Shown here one piece after another: positions 7,744 through 11,127 of a DNA stretch of 11,127 nucleotides; position 1 is the first letter of the stretch, and the number at the start of each line of letters is the position of its first letter. Both the position numbers and the translations under genes were made by a program. The stretch comes from Paracoccus sp. (in: a-proteobacteria) (GTDB lineage: Bacteria > Pseudomonadota > Alphaproteobacteria > Rhodobacterales > Rhodobacteraceae). Below the pieces are notes generated by a model. The model was given only the letters and a program-made list of their open reading frames with translations, was not told the DNA's origin and ran no database searches. The stretch lies in NCBI GenBank assembly GCA_018056045.1, contig JAGPGI010000052.1, forward strand, positions 1-11,127, in the 5' to 3' direction.

Positions 7744-8003
7744 GCCGTGCGGGCCAAAAGCCCGTCCAGCTTGCCCTGATCATCCAGCGCATGCAGATCG
7801 TCGCTGCCGCCGACATGCTGGCCGTCGATGAAGATCTGCGGCACCGTATGCCGCCCGCCCGCGCGCTGGGTCATGGCCACGCGGATCTGCGGATCGCGGC
7901 TGACATCGGTTTCCTGATAGCTGACGCCCTTGCGGGTCAGCAGCGATTTTGCGGCCTTGCAATAGGGGCAGGTGGGGGTGGTGTAGATCTCGACTTTGGC
8001 CAT
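7740..8003 (-). CDS. grxC: Glutaredoxin 3 (GrxC)
   Basis: This 87-aa glutathione-dependent dithiol oxidoreductase has the size of GrxC. It carries the CPYC redox centre at residues 12-15 (TTPTCPYCKAAK), the cis-proline TVPQIFI (53-59) and the glutathione-binding GGSDDL (65-70). It would reduce protein disulfides and mixed disulfides and donate electrons to reductases. An AGGA ribosome site lies 7 bases upstream. The stop overlaps the start of the carbon-nitrogen hydrolase by four bases, and comF ends 33 bases upstream on the same strand, so the genes are probably one operon. Confidence 0.96.
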   Translation of the reverse strand: MAKVEIYTTPTCPYCKAAKSLLTRKGVSYQETDVSRDPQIRVAMTQRAGGRHTVPQIFIDGQHVGGSDDLHALDDQGKLDGLLARTA

Positions 8004-8036
8004 TTTCCGGTCCTGAAACTGCGTGTTTGTGCCAAT

Positions 8037-8774
8037 TTAGGTATCCTTGACCGCGCGCGCCAGCACCACGACCGAAATTGGCCCCGCGCCCGCCGACCGC
8101 AGGGCTCGCGCCGCCGCCGCCAGCGTCGCCCCCGAGGCCATCACGTCATCGACCAGCAGCACCGCACGGCCCTGAACACGCGGGACCATGCGTTGCGGCA
8201 CGTCGATCGCATCCTCGAGATTGGCAAAGCGATCCCCGACCGAGCCGTGATCCTGCATCGGCGTGTGCCGCAGCCGGCGCAGCAACAGCGGCGCATGCAC
8301 CAGATCGTGAACGCGGGCGACGCGCTGCGCCAGAATCTCGGCCTGATTATACTTGCGCGACATCCGCCGTCGCAGATGGGCGGGAACCGGGGCCACGATC
8401 ATGTCGGGCCTGACCAGCGGCGTTGCCGCCCGCGCCACCCAATCGCCAAGCGCCGGGGCGATATCCAGCCGGTCGCCATGCTTGAGCATCAGGGCCAGCT
8501 TGCGCCCGGTGCCGCGATAGGTCAGCGCCGCCCGCCCGCGCAGCCATGGCCTCTGCACATGCAGGCATTCGTCGCAGACCATCAGCCCGGCGGATTCGTC
8601 CTGATCCTCGTCCAGCCCGTCGCCGGGCAGGGGCGCGCCGCAGCGTGAACAGCAGCTGCCCTGAATGAATTCGGCTTCGCGCCAGCAGGTCGGGCACAGC
8701 CCGCCTTCCTCGGCCACGGGTTCGCCGCAGCAGATGCATTGCGGGGGGTAAACCAGCCGCAATGCGCCTTTCAT
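8037..8774 (-). CDS. comF: ComF-family phosphoribosyltransferase-like protein
   Basis: A 245-aa ComF/GntX family protein. The N-terminus has a cysteine-rich zinc-binding-like region: CICC at 13-16, CPTC at 27-30, CSRC at 42-45 and CDEC at 67-70. The C-terminal half is a type I phosphoribosyltransferase fold with KYNQAEILA (141-149) and the PRPP-binding loop VLLVDDVMASGATL (205-218). In naturally transformable bacteria ComF acts in DNA uptake; in many alphaproteobacteria no such role has been shown and the reaction is unknown. The frame is open to 8873, but the ATG at 8805-8807 and everything above it overlap the divergent methyltransferase gene. I chose the ATG at 8772-8774, which begins at the normal family position and has a G-rich stretch upstream. 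First gene of the comF-grxC-nit-marR run. Confidence 0.92.
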   Translation of the reverse strand: MKGALRLVYPPQCICCGEPVAEEGGLCPTCWREAEFIQGSCCSRCGAPLPGDGLDEDQDESAGLMVCDECLHVQRPWLRGRAALTYRGTGRKLALMLKHGDRLDIAPALGDWVARAATPLVRPDMIVAPVPAHLRRRMSRKYNQAEILAQRVARVHDLVHAPLLLRRLRHTPMQDHGSVGDRFANLEDAIDVPQRMVPRVQGRAVLLVDDVMASGATLAAAARALRSAGAGPISVVVLARAVKDT

Positions 8775-8805
8775 CAGGGCCCGAAGCCCCCTATGTTGCC
8801 CCCCC

Positions 8806-9645
8806 ATGATGCCTGACCGTCCCACCCCCGTACCAAGCCTGACCGACCGCAACGCATTGACGCGGAACCGCAACCGCGCCGCCCGCCTTGGCCCGGTCGA
8901 TTTCCTGCATCGAATCGTCGCCGATGAGGTTCAGGATAGGCTGGCAGAGGTTAACAGACGGTTTACCGATCCTGCCGTCGTGACCGGCATGCCCGATTTC
9001 TGGCGCGAGGCCATGCCCGGCGCGAAAGTCGTTGCCGACACGCCCGAGCTGGACCTGCAGCCCGGCGCGCATGATCTGGTCATCCACGCCAATGCCCTGC
9101 ACTGGGCCGAGGATCCGGTGGGCCAGATCGTGCAATGCGCGCGCGCCCTGCGCCCCGACGGGCTGTTCATCGCCGCCTGTCCGGGCGGGCGCAGCCTGCA
9201 TGAGCTGCGCGACGTCCTGACCCGCGCCGAGGTCGAGGTCACCGGCGGCCTTTCCCCCCGCGTCCTGCCCATGGCCGAGATCCGCGATCTGGGCGCGCTT
9301 TTGCCGCGCGCCGGGCTTGCGCTGCCGGTCGCCGACCAGATGACGCAGAATGTCAGCTATCGCAGCCTGCCGCATCTGGCCCATGACCTGCGCGCCATGG
9401 GCGAGGGGAACGCGCTGTCCGGCCGTCTGCGCCGCCCGATGCGACGCGATGTCCTGTTGCGTGCGGGCCAGCTTTATGCCGAAAACCACCCCGATCCGCA
9501 GGACCCGGCACGCATCCGGGCCACCTTCGATCTGATCTTTCTGACCGGCTGGGCGCCGGATGACAGCCAGCAAAAGCCGCTGCGCCCGGGCTCGGCCCGG
9601 ATGCCCTTGGCCGACGCCCTTGCCAGCACGAGGAAACCCGAATGA
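8806..9645 (+). CDS. NDUFAF5/BioC-like methyltransferase-fold protein
   Basis: A 279-aa protein resembling the methyltransferase-like family that includes mitochondrial NDUFAF5, which hydroxylates an arginine of a complex I subunit. Shared blocks are VDFLHRIVADEVQDRL (31-46), HDLVIHANALHWAEDP (89-104), RALRPDGLFIAACPGG (113-128), HELRDV, GGLSPRV (147-153), DLGALLPRAG (161-170), MGEGN and TGWAPDDSQQKPLRPGSA (247-264). The DxGxGxG SAM-binding motif expected near residue 55-65 is not there; the region reads RRFTDPAVVTGMPDFW. Its activity is therefore uncertain. The start may be the ATG at 8806 or the next at 8809. No ribosome site precedes either. The stop overlaps the hemH start by ATGA, so the two are co-expressed. 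Confidence 0.88.
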   Translation: MMPDRPTPVPSLTDRNALTRNRNRAARLGPVDFLHRIVADEVQDRLAEVNRRFTDPAVVTGMPDFWREAMPGAKVVADTPELDLQPGAHDLVIHANALHWAEDPVGQIVQCARALRPDGLFIAACPGGRSLHELRDVLTRAEVEVTGGLSPRVLPMAEIRDLGALLPRAGLALPVADQMTQNVSYRSLPHLAHDLRAMGEGNALSGRLRRPMRRDVLLRAGQLYAENHPDPQDPARIRATFDLIFLTGWAPDDSQQKPLRPGSARMPLADALASTRKPE

Positions 9646-10667
9646 CCCAAGCCCTGCCCGCCAGCCACCCCGCTCTGCCCACCCGCCGCATCGGCGTGCT
9701 GATCGCCAATCTGGGCACGCCGGACGCGACCGATTACTGGTCGATGCGGCGCTATCTGAACGAGTTTCTGTCGGACAAGCGGGTGATCGACTATCCGGCA
9801 TGGAAATGGCAGCCGCTGCTGCAAACCATCATCCTGACCAAGCGGCCTTTCACCTCGGGCGCGAATTACCGCCTGATCTGGAACAACGAGGCCGATGAAT
9901 CACCGCTGATGACCATCACCAAGGAACAGGTGGCGGCGCTGCAGGATCGCGCGCAGGCGCTGTGGGGCGACCGCGTCATGGTCGATTTCTGCATGCGCTA
10001 CGGCAATCCCTCGACCCCGGATGCGGTCGACCGCATGGTCAAGGCCGGCTGCGACAAGGTCCTGTTTTTCCCGCTTTATCCGCAATATGCCGGGGCGACG
10101 ACGGCGACCGCGAATGACCAGTTCTTCCGCGCGCTGATGACGCAGAAATGGCAGCCCGCCGCGCGCACGGTGCCGGCCTATTTCGACCGCCCGGATTATA
10201 TCGCCGCGCTGGCAGGATCGGTTCGCCGCGCCCTGGGCAACAGCCAGCCGAAGAAACTGGTCGCCAGCTATCACGGCATGCCCAAACGCTATCTGATGGA
10301 GGGCGACCCCTATCATTGCCAGTGCCAGAAGACCTCGCGCCTGCTGCGCGAGGCGCTGGGTTGGGATGAGGGGGTGATCGACACCACCTTCCAGTCGGTC
10401 TTCGGGACCGAGGAATGGCTGCGCCCCTATACGGTCCAGCATGTCGCCGAACTGGCGAAACAGGGCATCACCGAGATCGCCGTGATCTCGCCCGCCTTCT
10501 CGGCCGATTGCATCGAGACGCTCGAGGAAATCCAGGGCGAGATCCGCGAGGCCTTTGTCCATGCCGGGGGCAAGGAATTCACATACATCCCCTGCCTGAA
10601 TGCCGAGCCCGACCATATCGACGTGCTGACCGCGGTGATCGGAGAAAATCTGGCCGGCTGGGTCTGA
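9642..10667 (+). CDS. hemH: Ferrochelatase HemH
   Basis: HemH inserts ferrous iron into protoporphyrin IX, the last step of protoporphyrin-dependent haem synthesis (EC 4.98.1.1, formerly 4.99.1.1), at the inner membrane. The 341-aa protein has the expected motifs: LIANLGTPDA (20-29), RRYLNEFLSD (36-45), FCMRYGNPS (116-124), LYPQYAGATTA (145-155), ASYHGMPKRY with the metal-binding His211, GDPYHCQCQ (221-229), FQSVFGTEEWLRPYT and AFSADCIETLEE with the conserved acidic Glu292/Glu295. Position 253 is Val where many bacterial ferrochelatases have Arg (FQSRFG). The start ATG at 9642 has GAGG about 8 bases upstream and overlaps the preceding methyltransferase-like gene by four bases. Confidence 0.97.
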   Translation: MTQALPASHPALPTRRIGVLIANLGTPDATDYWSMRRYLNEFLSDKRVIDYPAWKWQPLLQTIILTKRPFTSGANYRLIWNNEADESPLMTITKEQVAALQDRAQALWGDRVMVDFCMRYGNPSTPDAVDRMVKAGCDKVLFFPLYPQYAGATTATANDQFFRALMTQKWQPAARTVPAYFDRPDYIAALAGSVRRALGNSQPKKLVASYHGMPKRYLMEGDPYHCQCQKTSRLLREALGWDEGVIDTTFQSVFGTEEWLRPYTVQHVAELAKQGITEIAVISPAFSADCIETLEEIQGEIREAFVHAGGKEFTYIPCLNAEPDHIDVLTAVIGENLAGWV

Positions 10668-10792
10668 TCCCGGCCGCCGGCCTCCTTGCCCGGGGTTGTT
10701 GGCGTCTTTCGCCACATCAATGGCGCCTTGTGCAAGTGATATGGCGGGTTCCGCCGATTAGGTTGCGCTCAATGCAAAAGCAAAGGTGCAAC
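10668..10792 (+). promoter_or_regulatory. Intergenic region upstream of the SDR gene, with small inverted repeats
   Basis: This stretch contains TGGCG-N5-CGCCA (10700-10714), CTTG-TG-CAAG (10727-10736), GGCGG-GTT-CCGCC (10743-10755) and TTGC-N7-GCAA (10763-10777). None is followed by a T-run, so no intrinsic terminator for hemH can be called. I find no well-spaced -35/-10 pair, but the promoter of the downstream gene is presumably here and one of the repeats may be an operator. Confidence 0.35.
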
Positions 10793-11127
10793 ATGAACAG
10801 CAAGAACCAGCCCGCCGCCCTTGTGACCGGAGCCTCGTCCGGCATGGGCAAGGCCATCGCCAGACGTCTTATCGATGATGGCTATCTGGTCTATGTGGCC
10901 GCCCGCAGCACCGACAAGATGGCGGATCTCGTCCAGCTGGGCGCGGTGGCGCTGAGGATGGATATCTCGAAGGATGCCGAGATCGTCGCTGCGGTCGCCG
11001 CCATCGCCGAAAGATCGGGCGGCGTGGATGTCTTGGTGAACAATGCCGGCTACGGGCTTTATGGCCCGGTCGAGGAGATCGGGCTGGACGAGGCCCGCTA
11101 TCAGTTCGAGGTCAATGTCTTCGGCGC
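10793..11127 (+). CDS. Short-chain dehydrogenase/reductase, N-terminal part (partial at right edge)
   Basis: The first 111 codons of a classical SDR-family oxidoreductase with an NAD(P)-binding Rossmann fold. TGASSGMG (12-19) is the dinucleotide-binding loop, AARS after the second strand (37-40) suggests a preference for NADP(H), MDIS (56-59) is the adenine-contacting strand end and NNAG (83-86) is the structural motif. The catalytic Ser-Tyr-Lys lie beyond the window, so substrate cannot be inferred. AAGG stands about 6 bases before the ATG at 10793. An in-frame ATG at 10772 has no ribosome site and adds only seven residues, so it is less likely. Confidence 0.95.
   Translation, partial: MNSKNQPAALVTGASSGMGKAIARRLIDDGYLVYVAARSTDKMADLVQLGAVALRMDISKDAEIVAAVAAIAERSGGVDVLVNNAGYGLYGPVEEIGLDEARYQFEVNVFG

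Noticed and set aside
8775..8873. An N-terminal extension of comF of 33 residues
   Set aside because: It overlaps the divergent methyltransferase-like gene and precedes the normal family start.
10669..10682. GGCC-GCC-GGCC as a hemH terminator
   Set aside because: The stem is only four base pairs and no T-run follows.

Overview
The window is about 11 kb of high-GC chromosomal DNA from an alphaproteobacterium, most likely a member of the Rhodobacteraceae such as Paracoccus or a close relative. The evidence is the GC-rich third-position bias, a YlxR protein fused to an L7Ae-like domain between nusA and infB, the close ubiG, grxC, comF and hemH neighbourhoods, and the residue-level character of the proteins. 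The genus is inferred from impression, not from a search. Almost everything is housekeeping. There is no transposase, integrase, CRISPR array, rRNA, or tRNA that I can see, and no gap between genes exceeds about 155 bases.

Region 1 (1-4451, minus strand) is the translation and transcription-factor operon rimP-nusA-ylxR-infB, read right to left, with infB running off the left edge. The gaps between its genes are 3, 15 and 7 bases. A sigma70-like promoter (4423-4451) drives it. Between that promoter and rimP lies an intrinsic terminator whose U-tract ends only about 17 bases before the rimP start, so transcription of the operon has to pass through it. This looks like an attenuator and is the most interesting non-coding signal in the window.

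Region 2 (4484-6286) holds a divergent pair: a prolyl iminopeptidase gene (pip, minus) and ubiG (plus), the O-methyltransferase of ubiquinone synthesis, with a 108-base shared intergenic region.

Region 3 (6347-8774, minus strand) is a compact operon: comF-like phosphoribosyltransferase, grxC (glutaredoxin 3), a Nit1/Nit2-type carbon-nitrogen hydrolase and a MarR-family regulator. The last three overlap by ATGA junctions. The glutaredoxin and amidase pairing suggests glutathione maintenance, with the regulator in the same transcript.

Region 4 (8806-11127, plus strand) runs divergently from comF: an NDUFAF5-like methyltransferase-fold protein lacking the usual glycine-rich SAM motif, overlapping hemH (ferrochelatase), then a 125-base intergenic region rich in small inverted repeats, and the first 111 codons of a short-chain dehydrogenase/reductase that runs off the right edge.

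No clearly new multi-gene system is visible. The leads most worth checking are the rimP leader attenuator, the degenerate methyltransferase and the Nit-glutaredoxin-MarR operon.
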